Positions 7,345 through 16,851 of a stretch of 64,000 nucleotides of DNA are shown in pieces. The stretch comes from Paracoccaceae bacterium. GTDB lineage: Bacteria; Pseudomonadota; Alphaproteobacteria; Rhodobacterales; Rhodobacteraceae. Every line of letters begins with the position of its first letter. Position 1 is the stretch's first letter. The stretch spans positions 114,721 through 178,720 of the forward strand of contig PAPN01000053.1 of NCBI GenBank assembly GCA_002708925.1, given 5' to 3'. Position numbers and translations under genes: made by a program. The notes beneath the pieces were generated by a model. It had not been told where the DNA came from, did not search any database, and saw nothing but the letters and a program-made list of their open reading frames with translations.

Positions 7345-10217
7345 TCCGCGGCCTCGATCCGGCGCGACAGGGCGGCCTGGGCGGCGTAATCCTCTTGCCA
7401 GTCGGTTGGCCCGTTCGAGGGGCTGACCTGTACCGCCGTCACCTTATATTCGGGGCAGTTCGTGGCCCAGTCGCTGTAATCGGTGGTGACAACATTCGCC
7501 TGCGTATCGGGGTGGTGGAAGGTGGTATAGACCACGCCGGGATTGACGCGATCGGTGATCTGCGCCCGCAGCGTGATCTCGCCCGAGCGCGAGGCCAGTT
7601 TCACGAAATCCCCGTCCTTGATACCCCGGTTTTCCGCGTCATGAGGGTGGATTTCCAGCCGATCCTGATCATGCCAGACCACGTTTTCCGTCCGCCTGGT
7701 TTGCGCGCCGACGTTATATTGCGACAGCACGCGGCCCGTGGTCAGCAGCAGCGGGAAACGCGGGCCGGTGCGTTCATCCGTGGCCACGTATTCGGTGTGG
7801 ATGAACCGCCCCTTGCCGCGCACGAACCCATCCACATGCATCAGCGGAGTGCCATCCGGGTTGTCATCATTACAGGGCCATTGGATGCTGCCCATTTGCT
7901 CCAGACGGTCATAGGTCACCCCGGCAAAAGACGGCGTAGTGGCCGAGATTTCCGCCATGATTTCAGAGGGATGCTCATACTTCCAATCCGCGCCCATGGC
8001 ATTGGCCAGCATCTGCGTGACCTGCCAGTCCTCATAGCCATTGAGCGGAGCCATCACCTTGCGGACCATGTTGATACGGCGCTCGGCATTGGTGAAGGTG
8101 CCGTTCTTTTCCAAAAAGGACGAGCCAGGCAGGAACACATGCGCATAGTTCGCGGTCTCGTTCAGGAACAGGTCATGCACGATGACGCATTCCATCGCAG
8201 CCAGCCCGGCGGCAACGTGTTTGGTGTCAGGGTCCGATTGCAGGATGTCCTCGCCCTGACAATACAGCCCTTTGAATGTGCCCTCCACGGCGGCGTCCAG
8301 CATGTTGGGGATGCGCAGGCCCGGTTCGGGGTCAATCTGAACGCCCCAGGCGTCCTCGAAAATGGCGCGAACCTCGGGCAGTTTGACATGGCGATAGCCG
8401 GGCAATTCATGCGGGAAGCTGCCCATATCGCACGATCCCTGCACGTTATTCTGTCCGCGCAGGGGATTCACGCCCACGCCGGTGCGGCCGATATTGCCGG
8501 TCAGCATCGCCAGATTCGCAATCCCGATCACGGTGGTCGAGCCTTGGCTGTGTTCGGTCACGCCCAGACCATAGTAAATCGCGCCGTTCCCGCCGGTGGC
8601 GAACAGACGCGCGGCGGCGCGCAGCTCGTCTGCGGGGACGCCGGTCAGAGCCTCGACAGATTCGGGGGAATGGCGCGGATCGCTGGCAAACTCGGCATAT
8701 TCCTGAAATTCGTCCCAATCGCAGCGCGCGCGGATAAAGGCCTCGTCATACAGCCCCTCGGTGACGATCACATGGGCCAGAGCAGTCACCACGGCGACGT
8801 TGGTGCCGGGGCGCAGCGCCAGGTGATGCTGCGCCTGAATGTGGTTCGATTTCACCATATCCGTGCGGCGCGGATCCACGACGATCAGCTTTGCCCCCGC
8901 CCGCAGGCGCTTTTTCAAACGCGATGCAAAGACCGGATGCCCGTCGGTTGGGTTTGCCCCGATGATGATCACCACATCCGTATGCTCGACACTGTCGAAA
9001 TCCTGCGTGCCCGCGCTGGTGCCAAAGGTCTGCCCCAGCCCGTAGCCCGTGGGCGAATGACACACCCGCGCGCAGGTATCGGTGTTGTTATTGCCAAAAA
9101 CCGCGCGGGTCAGTTTCTGCACCAGAAAGGTTTCCTCGTTCGTGCAGCGGCTGGATGTAATCACCCCGACCGAGCGCCGCCCGTGTTTTTCCTGAATCCC
9201 GCGCATCCGGGCCGCAGCGAATTCCAGCGCCTCGTCCCAGCTGACCTGTTGCCAGGGCTGATCAATACTGTCGCGGATCATCGGGTTCAGGATGCGCTCC
9301 TTGTGGGTGGCATAGCCAAAGGCGAACCGGCCCTTCACGCAGGAATGACCGCGGTTCGCCTTACCCTGTTTATGCGGAACCATGCGCACCAGCTGATCGC
9401 CCTGCATCTCGGCCTTGAACGAACAGCCCACCCCGCAATAGGCGCAGGTGGTCACGATGGACCGATCCGGCACGCCTATTTCGATCACGGATTTTTCCTG
9501 CAAGGTCGCCGTGGGGCAAGCCTGCACACAGGCGCCGCAGCTGACGCAATCCGAGGACAGGAAATCATCGAACGAGGCCCCGGCGCTGATCCGGCTGTCA
9601 AAGCCGCGGCCTTCCATTGTCAGGGCAAAGGTGCCCTGGACCTCTTCGCAGGCGCGCACACAGCGCGAACATGCGATACATTTCTGCGGATCATAGGTGA
9701 AATACGGGTTGCTTTCGTCCTTGGGGATGTAGCGCGCATTCGGGGCGTCCCCGGCGCGGGTTTCAAAGTGGTTTTCGCCCGGTGTATAGCGCACATCGCG
9801 CAGCCCGACGGCCCCGGCCATATCCTGCAATTCGCAATCGCCATTGGCCGCGCAGGTCAGGCAATCCAGCGGGTGGTCGCTGATATACAGCTCCATCACG
9901 CCTTTGCGGATTTTGCGTACCTTCGAGGACTGTGTGTGCACCACCATCCCCGGCGAAACGGGCGTGGTGCAGGACGCGGGCGTGCCGCGCCGGCCCTCGA
10001 TTTCCACCACACACAGGCGGCATGAACCGAAGGCCTCGATCGAATCCGTGGCGCAGAGCTTCGGCACGGAAATCCCGGCCTCAGCCGCGGCGCGCATGAC
10101 GGATGTGCCCTCGGGCACCGTGACCTCGAACCCGTCGATGTTCAGCGTGACCGGAGCGCCAGATTTGGCGGGGGTGCCCATGTCGCGGTCATCCCAGGGG
10201 ATAATCAAGTCCTTCAT
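7341..10217 (-). CDS. fdsA: NAD-dependent formate dehydrogenase alpha subunit
   Basis: A 958-residue catalytic subunit that oxidises formate to CO2. It has an N-terminal [2Fe-2S] domain (Cys55, 66, 69, 83), then a Cys-rich His/Cys region (about 115-130). Two [4Fe-4S] motifs follow (CIACSRCVRAC, CVSCGACVQAC), then the MopB-type cluster CAYCGVGC near 259 and the bis-MGD molybdopterin domains to the end. The molybdenum ligand is Cys386 in CARVCHSPTGYG, so it is a cysteine rather than a selenocysteine enzyme. The length matches FdsA. It overlaps fdsB upstream by 4 bases and fdhD downstream by 4 bases. Cytosolic and oxygen-tolerant in known relatives. Confidence 0.95.
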   Translation of the reverse strand: MKDLIIPWDDRDMGTPAKSGAPVTLNIDGFEVTVPEGTSVMRAAAEAGISVPKLCATDSIEAFGSCRLCVVEIEGRRGTPASCTTPVSPGMVVHTQSSKVRKIRKGVMELYISDHPLDCLTCAANGDCELQDMAGAVGLRDVRYTPGENHFETRAGDAPNARYIPKDESNPYFTYDPQKCIACSRCVRACEEVQGTFALTMEGRGFDSRISAGASFDDFLSSDCVSCGACVQACPTATLQEKSVIEIGVPDRSIVTTCAYCGVGCSFKAEMQGDQLVRMVPHKQGKANRGHSCVKGRFAFGYATHKERILNPMIRDSIDQPWQQVSWDEALEFAAARMRGIQEKHGRRSVGVITSSRCTNEETFLVQKLTRAVFGNNNTDTCARVCHSPTGYGLGQTFGTSAGTQDFDSVEHTDVVIIIGANPTDGHPVFASRLKKRLRAGAKLIVVDPRRTDMVKSNHIQAQHHLALRPGTNVAVVTALAHVIVTEGLYDEAFIRARCDWDEFQEYAEFASDPRHSPESVEALTGVPADELRAAARLFATGGNGAIYYGLGVTEHSQGSTTVIGIANLAMLTGNIGRTGVGVNPLRGQNNVQGSCDMGSFPHELPGYRHVKLPEVRAIFEDAWGVQIDPEPGLRIPNMLDAAVEGTFKGLYCQGEDILQSDPDTKHVAAGLAAMECVIVHDLFLNETANYAHVFLPGSSFLEKNGTFTNAERRINMVRKVMAPLNGYEDWQVTQMLANAMGADWKYEHPSEIMAEISATTPSFAGVTYDRLEQMGSIQWPCNDDNPDGTPLMHVDGFVRGKGRFIHTEYVATDERTGPRFPLLLTTGRVLSQYNVGAQTRRTENVVWHDQDRLEIHPHDAENRGIKDGDFVKLASRSGEITLRAQITDRVNPGVVYTTFHHPDTQANVVTTDYSDWATNCPEYKVTAVQVSPSNGPTDWQEDYAAQAALSRRIEAAE

Positions 10218-11731
10218 TCTGCGGCCTCCTGCATCACAGGGAAATCATCGGGGAAATGGGTCAGTGCGGACATCACCGGATAGGGCGTGAAGCCCCCCAA
10301 CGCACAGAGCGAGCCCTCTTTCATCGTTTCGCACAGGTCGGTCAGCAGCTCGACGGCGCTGGCATCGCCCTGGCCGATCCGGTCCAGCGTTTCCATCCCG
10401 CGCACCGCGCCGATCCGGCAGGGCGTGCATTTCCCGCAGCTTTCCACCGCGCAGAACTCCATCGCGAAACGGGCCATTTTCAGCATGTCCGCGCTGTCAT
10501 CGAAGACCACCACACCCGCGTGGCCGATCAGCGCGCCCTGACCGTCGAACTCTTCATAGCCAAACGGCGTATCGAACTGATCGGGCGGCAGATAGGCCCC
10601 CAAAGGCCCACCCACCTGCACCGCCTTTACCGGCAGCCCCGAGGCCGTGCCGCCTCCGATGTCATTCACCAGATCCCCCAAGGGCAGGCCAAAAGCGGTT
10701 TCAAACAGCCCGCCATGTTTGATGTTTCCGGCCAGTTGAATCGGCATCGTCCCGCGTGAACGCCCCAGCCCGAAGCCCGCGTAATGTTCAGCGCCTTTTT
10801 CAAAGATCACCGGCACGGTTGCCAGCGACAGCACGTTATTCACCACCGTCGGTTTGCCCATAAACCCTTCCAGCGCGGGCAGAGGCGGTTTGGCCCGAAC
10901 GGTGCCGCGTTTACCCTCAAGCGAGTTCAGCAGGCTGGTTTCCTCGCCGCAGACATAGGCCCCGGCCCCCACGCGGATTTCCATGTCAAAAGCCGGGCCC
11001 TGGCCCAGGACGCTGGCCCCCAGAATGCCCTGCGCGCGGGCGATCGCCACGGCCCGGTTCATGACCTTGATCGCATCGGGGTATTCGCTGCGCAGATAGA
11101 CAAAGCCCTTGGTTGCCCCGGTGGCCAGCCCGGCGATGGTCATGCCCTCGATCAGGCAGAAGGGATCGCCCTCTATGATCATGCGGTCGGCAAAGGTGCC
11201 GCTATCGCCTTCGTCGGCATTGCAGACGATGTATTTCTGATCCGCCTGCGCCTGGGAAACCGTGTCCCATTTGATGCCGGTCGGGAACCCCGCCCCGCCG
11301 CGTCCACGCAGCCCTGAGGTTTTCATCTCTTCGATCATGTCGGCCTGGTTCATGCCCAGGGCGCGGCGCAGCCCCGCCAGCCCGCCATGCGCCTGGTATT
11401 CGTCCAGCGACAGAGGATCCGTCAGGCCGCATCGGGCAAAGGTCAGACGGGTTTGGCGGGCGAAAAACGGGATTTCCTCGATCAGGCCCAGATCGGGCAA
11501 AGAGCCCTCCAGCACCGCCGCGGCATCTGCTGCCGTCACATTGCCATAGCCGATGCGCCCGGCGGGGGTTTCAACCTCGACCAGTGGTTCCAGCCAGATC
11601 ATCCCGCGCGAGCCATTCCGCACGATCTGCACGTCCATTCCGCGGGCCTCAGCCGCCATTTCGATGGCCCGCGCCACCGCATCTGCGCCAACCGCCTTGG
11701 CGGCGCTGTCCATGGAAACATAGATTCTCAT
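10214..11731 (-). CDS. fdsB: formate dehydrogenase beta subunit, FMN/NAD-binding
   Basis: A 505-residue flavoprotein homologous to complex I NuoF, which passes electrons from FdsA to NAD+. A thioredoxin-like N-terminal domain (about 1-85) is fused in front. The FMN loop GRGGAGFPTGIKW is near residue 143 and the NADH site GAGAYVCGEETSLL near 255. The C-terminal [4Fe-4S] ligands lie in ESCGKCTPCRIG and a later cysteine. Four-base overlaps with fdsG and fdsA show translational coupling. Confidence 0.94.
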   Translation of the reverse strand: MRIYVSMDSAAKAVGADAVARAIEMAAEARGMDVQIVRNGSRGMIWLEPLVEVETPAGRIGYGNVTAADAAAVLEGSLPDLGLIEEIPFFARQTRLTFARCGLTDPLSLDEYQAHGGLAGLRRALGMNQADMIEEMKTSGLRGRGGAGFPTGIKWDTVSQAQADQKYIVCNADEGDSGTFADRMIIEGDPFCLIEGMTIAGLATGATKGFVYLRSEYPDAIKVMNRAVAIARAQGILGASVLGQGPAFDMEIRVGAGAYVCGEETSLLNSLEGKRGTVRAKPPLPALEGFMGKPTVVNNVLSLATVPVIFEKGAEHYAGFGLGRSRGTMPIQLAGNIKHGGLFETAFGLPLGDLVNDIGGGTASGLPVKAVQVGGPLGAYLPPDQFDTPFGYEEFDGQGALIGHAGVVVFDDSADMLKMARFAMEFCAVESCGKCTPCRIGAVRGMETLDRIGQGDASAVELLTDLCETMKEGSLCALGGFTPYPVMSALTHFPDDFPVMQEAAE

Positions 11732-12204
11732 GCGCCTACCTCTGCCAGAATCGAGTCGATCTTATCTGTGTCCAGGCGGCCCACGACGGTATCGTCCACC
11801 ATCGCGGCGGGGGCGCAGGCGCACAGGCCCAGGCAGTAGACTGGCTCGATTGTGACGCGCCCATTGGCCGAGGTGCCGTGCCATTCAAGCCCCAGCTTTT
11901 CCAGCGCATACTGTCCGATTTCGGCACCTCCGACAGCTTGGCACGCTTCGGCGCGGCAGATTTTTACCCGATGGTGGCCCGCAGGTAAGTCGCTAAAATC
12001 ATGATAGAAACTAATGACCCCATGCACCTCGGCGCGGCCGATATTCAAAGCATCCGCAATCAGCGGTACGGCCGTTTCCGGAATGTGCGCATAGGTGTTT
12101 TGCAGGTCATGTAAAATGGGCAGCAGGGGCCCTTCTAGATGTAGCTGGCGGCCGATGATGGCAAGGATCTCGTCCTTGCCGGGCGCGGGCGAAGTCTGGG
12201 TCAT
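11728..12204 (-). CDS. fdsG: formate dehydrogenase gamma subunit, [2Fe-2S]
   Basis: The ATG at 12204 gives a 158-residue NuoE-like protein; a longer frame to 12258 runs through the promoter region. Four cysteines (83, 88, 124 and 128) in CRAEACQ and CLGLCACAP bind one [2Fe-2S] cluster. It forms the diaphorase part of the enzyme with FdsB. It is the first gene of the fds operon; the regulatory palindromes lie 43-93 bases upstream of its start. Confidence 0.92.
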   Translation of the reverse strand: MTQTSPAPGKDEILAIIGRQLHLEGPLLPILHDLQNTYAHIPETAVPLIADALNIGRAEVHGVISFYHDFSDLPAGHHRVKICRAEACQAVGGAEIGQYALEKLGLEWHGTSANGRVTIEPVYCLGLCACAPAAMVDDTVVGRLDTDKIDSILAEVGA

Positions 12205-12246
12205 GGATGCCTCGGTTCGGTATCTTTGCCACCGTGCTACGCCCTG

Positions 12247-12297
12247 ATTGATTGTCAATCAATATTGAAGTTCCGTTATCCAATAGGAATGGCCTAT
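12247..12297 (-). promoter_or_regulatory. fds promoter region with LysR-type sites
   Basis: Two symmetrical elements sit between the LysR gene and fdsG. One is a perfect 17-base palindrome, ATTGATTG-T-CAATCAAT, at 12247-12263. The other is ATAG-GAATGGC-CTAT at 12283-12297, which has the T-N11-A form of LysR-family sites. The same ATAG-N7-CTAT pattern recurs before the LysR gene. This supports control of fds by that regulator. The -35 and -10 boxes could not be fixed. Confidence 0.6.
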
Positions 12298-13175
12298 CAA
12301 TCTGCAAGCGTCGCCGTCAGGGCAAACAGGGCGCTCAGCAGCGGGGTCTGAGGCTCTTGATACGCGGCCAGCAGGCCGACACCGTGGGCAGGAGCCCCGC
12401 CGGTCAGCGGGATCGTTGTCAGCGGTTGGCCTGCGGCCAGAAAATTGGCCAGATCCACCGGCAGAATTGTCACCCAATCGCCGCTTACCACGTTCGAGAC
12501 CAGAACCACGGTCGAATTCGATTCGATCATGGCAATCGGAGACAATCCGCACTCGGCGAAGTTGCGGTTAATGATCTGGCGATTTTGCATGTCCGGGGAC
12601 AGCAGGCACAGTTTCAGCCCGGCCAGGTCCGCCCATGTCACCGATTTGCGCGTGGCCAACGGATGAGACCGATGACAGACCAGCGTGTAATGCTCTTGAT
12701 AGAGCGGCTGCGCAGCCATGCGGCCCCGTTCATTATCCAGATATGAGATTCCGGCATCTGCCTCCAGGTTTTCGATCATCTTTAGAATATCGGTCGAACT
12801 GCGCGACATAATCGAGAAACTGACATCCGGATGGGCGGCATTGAACCGCGTCGCCAGATCCGAGGCCCAGGTCAGCGCGGTGGGAATCACCGCCAGGCGC
12901 ACGGTTCCGGACAGGCCTTTGCGTGAAACGCGCATCTCTTCCTGAAGACGGCGGGTGTCGCGGATGATTTCGCGCGCCAGTTCCAGGGCGCGTTGTCCTT
13001 CGGGTGTCAGCCCGCCAAAGCGCGATCCCCTGTGGACCAGTTTGACGCCCAGCTGTTCTTCCAGTTGTTTGATGCCCGCCGACAGGCTGGGCTGCGTGAT
13101 GCCCAGACTGGCTGCCGCGCGCCCAAAGTGCCGCTCTTTCGCCAGGGCAATCAGCATTTCCAGTTTTTGGATCAT
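12297..13175 (-). CDS. LysR-family regulator of fds operon
   Basis: A 292-residue LysR-type protein with an N-terminal winged helix-turn-helix (residues 1-60; FGRAAASLGITQPSLSAGI) and a two-lobed effector domain (about 90-290). It lies directly upstream of fdsG in the same orientation. That matches the FdsR position in other bacteria, where the regulator responds to formate. The matching ATAG-N7-CTAT sites before fdsG and before this gene suggest it controls both. The effector is not shown by the sequence. Confidence 0.85.
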   Translation of the reverse strand: MIQKLEMLIALAKERHFGRAAASLGITQPSLSAGIKQLEEQLGVKLVHRGSRFGGLTPEGQRALELAREIIRDTRRLQEEMRVSRKGLSGTVRLAVIPTALTWASDLATRFNAAHPDVSFSIMSRSSTDILKMIENLEADAGISYLDNERGRMAAQPLYQEHYTLVCHRSHPLATRKSVTWADLAGLKLCLLSPDMQNRQIINRNFAECGLSPIAMIESNSTVVLVSNVVSGDWVTILPVDLANFLAAGQPLTTIPLTGGAPAHGVGLLAAYQEPQTPLLSALFALTATLAD

Positions 13176-13202
13176 GATTTTCTTTTATAAGAAGCAGATT
13201 TC

Positions 13203-13217
13203 ATAGAAAATGCCTAT
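13203..13217 (-). promoter_or_regulatory. ATAG-N7-CTAT site before the LysR gene
   Basis: ATAG (13203-13206) and CTAT (13214-13217) with a 7-base spacer, about 28 bases upstream of the LysR start. This is the same half-site and spacing as the element in the fdsG promoter. It is probably the autoregulatory binding site. Confidence 0.55.
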
Positions 13218-13227
13218 TGCAAGCCCG

Positions 13228-14517
13228 CTATACCACGATCTCGAAGCGTTCTTGGGTGCCCACATCAAAGACGCGCTTGTAGCGCTGAATCTCCGAGGCC
13301 GGGCCCATCGCCTTGTTGGGGTTGTCCGAAAGTTTCACGGTGGGGCGCCCATTCGCGCTGACGGCTTTGCACACCAAGGAAAATGGCGCCAGGGCGTCGC
13401 CTTCTGTCAAGCCTCGGAAATCATTGGTCAAAAGCGTGCCCCAGCCAAAGGAAATTCGGCAGCGGCCCGTGAACTGTTCCTGCAATTCCCGGATTTTCGA
13501 AACGTCCAGCCCATCAGAGAAAATTACCATTTTCTGCGTTGGATCCTCGCCGCGATCCTGCCACCATTTGATCGCGGTTTCGGCCCCGCTTGCCGGGTCG
13601 CCGCTGTCAATGCGAATGCCGGTCCAACTGGCCAGCCAATCGGGGGCGCGTTGCAGAAAACCCTCGGTGCCGTAGGTGTCAGGCAGGATGATCCGCAGAT
13701 TGCCCTCGTGCTCCTCTTGCCAATCGGACAGAACCCGATAGGGCGATTGCGCCAGATCTGCGTCGTTTTCGGCCAGCGCGGCATAGACCATCGGTAACTC
13801 GTGGGCGTTTGTGCCGATTGCCTCAAGATCGCGGTTCTTGGCGATCAGGCAGTTTGAGGTGCCCACAAAGGCCTTGCCCAATCCCTCGCACATGGCCTGT
13901 ACGCACCAGTCCTGCCACAGAAATGAATGCCGGCGCCGCGTCCCGAAATCTGCGATTTTTAGCTGGGGTATTTCGCGCAGAGCCTCGACTTTCTGCCAAA
14001 GCTTGGTCATTGCGCGGGCATATAGAACCTGCAATTCGAACCGGGCCATTTCGTGCAGAACGGCGCGGCCGCGCAATTCCATCAAAACCGAGAGAGCGGG
14101 AATTTCCCAAAGCATCACCTCGGGCCAGGTGCCTTCGAAGGTCAGCTCAAATTGTCCGTCGCGTTTTTCCAGGTGATAATCGGGCAGGCGCAGATTTTCG
14201 AACCATTCCATAAAGTCGGGGCGGAACATTTGCCGTTTTCCGTAGAAAGTATTGCCGCGCAGCCAGGTAGATTCGCCGCGGGTCAAGGATAATGAGCGAA
14301 TGTGATCCAGTTGTTCGCGCAATTCGCCCTCGTCGATCAGCTCAGCCAGGCGAATCGAACTGCTGCGGTTGATCAGGCGAAAGCTGACCTGCGTATCGGG
14401 TTTGTTGCGAAACACCGATTGGCACATCAGCAATTTGTAAAAATCCGTGTCGATCAACGAGCGGACAATCGGGTCAATTTTCCATTTATGGTTCCAAACT
14501 CGGGTAGCGATATCCAC
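13228..14517 (-). CDS. pncB: nicotinate phosphoribosyltransferase
   Basis: A 429-residue PncB that converts nicotinate and PRPP to nicotinate mononucleotide in the NAD salvage pathway. Family features include LIDTDFYKLLMCQSVFR near the N-terminus, FGTRRRHSFLWQ (about 215-226), GTSNCLIAK (about 243-251), and the phosphate-binding stretch IFSDGLDVSKI followed by SFGWGTLLTND near 350. The nearby pncA makes the nicotinate it uses. The gene stops 11 bases before the regulatory element of the LysR gene. Confidence 0.94.
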   Translation of the reverse strand: MDIATRVWNHKWKIDPIVRSLIDTDFYKLLMCQSVFRNKPDTQVSFRLINRSSSIRLAELIDEGELREQLDHIRSLSLTRGESTWLRGNTFYGKRQMFRPDFMEWFENLRLPDYHLEKRDGQFELTFEGTWPEVMLWEIPALSVLMELRGRAVLHEMARFELQVLYARAMTKLWQKVEALREIPQLKIADFGTRRRHSFLWQDWCVQAMCEGLGKAFVGTSNCLIAKNRDLEAIGTNAHELPMVYAALAENDADLAQSPYRVLSDWQEEHEGNLRIILPDTYGTEGFLQRAPDWLASWTGIRIDSGDPASGAETAIKWWQDRGEDPTQKMVIFSDGLDVSKIRELQEQFTGRCRISFGWGTLLTNDFRGLTEGDALAPFSLVCKAVSANGRPTVKLSDNPNKAMGPASEIQRYKRVFDVGTQERFEIVV

Positions 14518-14584
14518 GAGACGTGTCCTTTTTTGCTGCCTCTCGTTGATACGTTAATGAATTTTCCGGTCCAAGTATTTTCAC

Positions 14585-16789
14585 CTACAGCGCGGGGCGC
14601 AACGCAGACAGGCATTGCAGCAGTTCGGCTTTTCTGACGGGTTTGGTTAGGAAACCATCCATTCCCGCCTCTACGCAGGCGCGGCGGTCGCTGGCGAATC
14701 CATTCGCCGTCAAGGCCACGATTTGCGGTTGCGGGCCGTTGCTGGCCCTGATCGTCCGGGTCGCCGCAAGCCCATCCATCACAGGCATCGACATGTCCAT
14801 AAAGATAATGTCCGGCTTATGTTCGGCGGTTTTTTGCACGGCCTCTTCCCCGTCGTGGGCAAAATGGAGATCAATAGGTGCGTTTTGAAAAAACTTTTTA
14901 ATTATCAGCCTGTTGGTGTTGTTGTCCTCGGCGACCAGAACCTTCAGGCCTGCGGTCAGGTCCTGGGCTCTGGCTTTGTGCCCGGCCTTGGGGAGCAGCC
15001 TTGCGGCTTCGACCGGCATTTCCAGACAGAAGCAGGAGCCTTGCCCTGGGGCCGAGCTGACCGAGATTGAACCGCCCATTGCCTCCATCAGTTTGCGAGA
15101 AATCGACAGGCCCAGCCCGGTGCCTCCAAAACGGCGTGTTGTGTCGGCATCGGCTTGGGCGAAGGGGTCAAAAATATGGTCCAGCCGGTCCTCGGGAATG
15201 CCGATGCCCGTATCCCGAATGCGTATATGAAGCAGGTATCCGGTGGGAGAGTTCTGAGCCTCAACATCCACAAAAACCCCGCCATTTTCCGTAAATTTTA
15301 TGGCATTTCCGATGACGTTCAAAAGGACTTGTCGCAATCGGGTGTCATCCCCCCAGACCAGATCGGGCGGGTGCGGGAAGGTGAGTTCAAGCGTCAAATC
15401 CTTGGTTTTGGCCTGCGGTCGGAGCAGGCGTGTCACCCCTTCGAAACAGGCGGCCGGGGCAAAATCGACGGGGTTCAGCTCGACACGCCCTGCTTCGAGC
15501 TTGGAAAGATCCAGAATGTCATTCAGGATTGACAGCAACGCCTCGGCCGAGTTGCGGATCGTTTTGGCATAGCCCAGATATTCCTGCGGCAGATCTGCGT
15601 CGCATAGCAGATCCGCCATGCCAATCACGCCGTTCATTGGGGTGCGAATCTCATGGCTCATGGTGGCCAGAAACCGGGATTTCGCGCGCGCGCCTTCTTC
15701 GGCCTCAATCTTGGCTTCGGCCAGTTGCTGAGCGTGTTCGCGGGCCTGGGTGATGTCACGTTCGATTGCGACAACCATTTCCACCTGGTCTTTGTCATCC
15801 AGCACCGGAACCAGCGTTGTTTCCACCCAGATTTTCTGCCCGTCCTTGCGATAGTTCAGGATTTCAGTGCGGTGCGGCTGGCCGGCGCGAATGGCGATGG
15901 CGATCCCCTCCGAGGCCGCCCGGCTGGTGTCTGGTCCATTCAGCAGTTCACCCGGCGTGCGGCCCTCAGCCTCTTGGGCGGTATACCCCGTGACCTTGGT
16001 AAACGTATCGTTAACCCAGAGAATACGCCCCGCGGCATCAGACATGATCACACTGTCCATCGCATGACGCGCAACCAGGGATAAGCGTCTGGATTCTATC
16101 TGTTTTTCGCGCAGCTCGGAATAGGCGTTGGCCAGGGCCTCGGTGCGTAGCAGGGTTTCGCGTTTGTTGCGGCGCTGACGGCCGAAACCGCGCACCATAT
16201 AGGCAATGAAAATGTAGGCCATGTAGCTCATCATCATCATGCCAAGCAGATCATAGAGAATAACGCTGAACGGATCCGGGGGTTCAAGAATCGCGCGGTG
16301 CAAAAACAGGCCGGTGACACAGAGCGTGTAAACCCCGATCCGGGCCTTGGTGACAGCCGGGTGAAAGGGCAGCACGATCCCGGCATTGATGACAGCGCCC
16401 GTCAGATAGGCCAGCGTGAAGAACGTGCCGCCCACATGGGGGGTGTTGAACCAGGACAAAGTGACGGCATAGGTGACGGTCACCGCCTGGAATGTGCCGG
16501 ACAGGGTGGTGATCCAATAGGCCTTTTGCAGCGACATCCCGCGGCCCAGTTTATACGAGACACGCGTCAGCGTCAGACAATCGACCGTTTCCCCCAGCAG
16601 CACTGCGAAACAGGCCAGCAGCCCGACCTGCGGCGACGCCAGAAAGATCAGAAACAGCGACCCGGTAAGCGTTAGCGCCTGCCGTGCCAGAAAACTGCGG
16701 ACTCGCCCATGCGCATAGCGTTTTAGACGTCCGGCTTTGGTATAGCGGGCGTCGAATTCCTCAACAGAGTTGACGGTGGTATCGGGCAT
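14585..16789 (-). CDS. membrane hybrid histidine kinase (PAS-HisKA-HATPase-REC)
   Basis: A 734-residue sensor. An N-terminal membrane domain of about six helices (38-200) resembles a MASE-type input. A PAS domain follows (about 235-350), then HisKA with the phospho-acceptor His379 in [12 protein letters not shown]. The ATPase domain (about 480-595) contains GNAIKFT, DTGIGIP and GGTGLGL, and a receiver domain has Asp665 in FMDMSMP. No stand-alone response regulator or output domain is nearby. It probably signals through a phosphotransfer protein elsewhere. It sits between pncB and pncA in the same direction, but the 62-68-base gaps do not prove co-transcription. Signal unknown. Confidence 0.85.
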   Translation of the reverse strand: MPDTTVNSVEEFDARYTKAGRLKRYAHGRVRSFLARQALTLTGSLFLIFLASPQVGLLACFAVLLGETVDCLTLTRVSYKLGRGMSLQKAYWITTLSGTFQAVTVTYAVTLSWFNTPHVGGTFFTLAYLTGAVINAGIVLPFHPAVTKARIGVYTLCVTGLFLHRAILEPPDPFSVILYDLLGMMMMSYMAYIFIAYMVRGFGRQRRNKRETLLRTEALANAYSELREKQIESRRLSLVARHAMDSVIMSDAAGRILWVNDTFTKVTGYTAQEAEGRTPGELLNGPDTSRAASEGIAIAIRAGQPHRTEILNYRKDGQKIWVETTLVPVLDDKDQVEMVVAIERDITQAREHAQQLAEAKIEAEEGARAKSRFLATMSHEIRTPMNGVIGMADLLCDADLPQEYLGYAKTIRNSAEALLSILNDILDLSKLEAGRVELNPVDFAPAACFEGVTRLLRPQAKTKDLTLELTFPHPPDLVWGDDTRLRQVLLNVIGNAIKFTENGGVFVDVEAQNSPTGYLLHIRIRDTGIGIPEDRLDHIFDPFAQADADTTRRFGGTGLGLSISRKLMEAMGGSISVSSAPGQGSCFCLEMPVEAARLLPKAGHKARAQDLTAGLKVLVAEDNNTNRLIIKKFFQNAPIDLHFAHDGEEAVQKTAEHKPDIIFMDMSMPVMDGLAATRTIRASNGPQPQIVALTANGFASDRRACVEAGMDGFLTKPVRKAELLQCLSALRPAL

Positions 16790-16851
16790 CGAAGGTCCAT
16801 CGCAGACTATGAACCCGCATTATTCCCGAGAAAGGGTAAACAACCTCCAAA

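Noticed and set aside
7395..10025. An 876-codon open frame on the strand opposite fdsA.
   Set aside because: It mirrors a high-G+C gene whose third-base bias removes stops on the other strand; no family motif or ribosome-binding site supports it. The same applies to the long frames opposite the macroglobulin, pbpC and serA genes.
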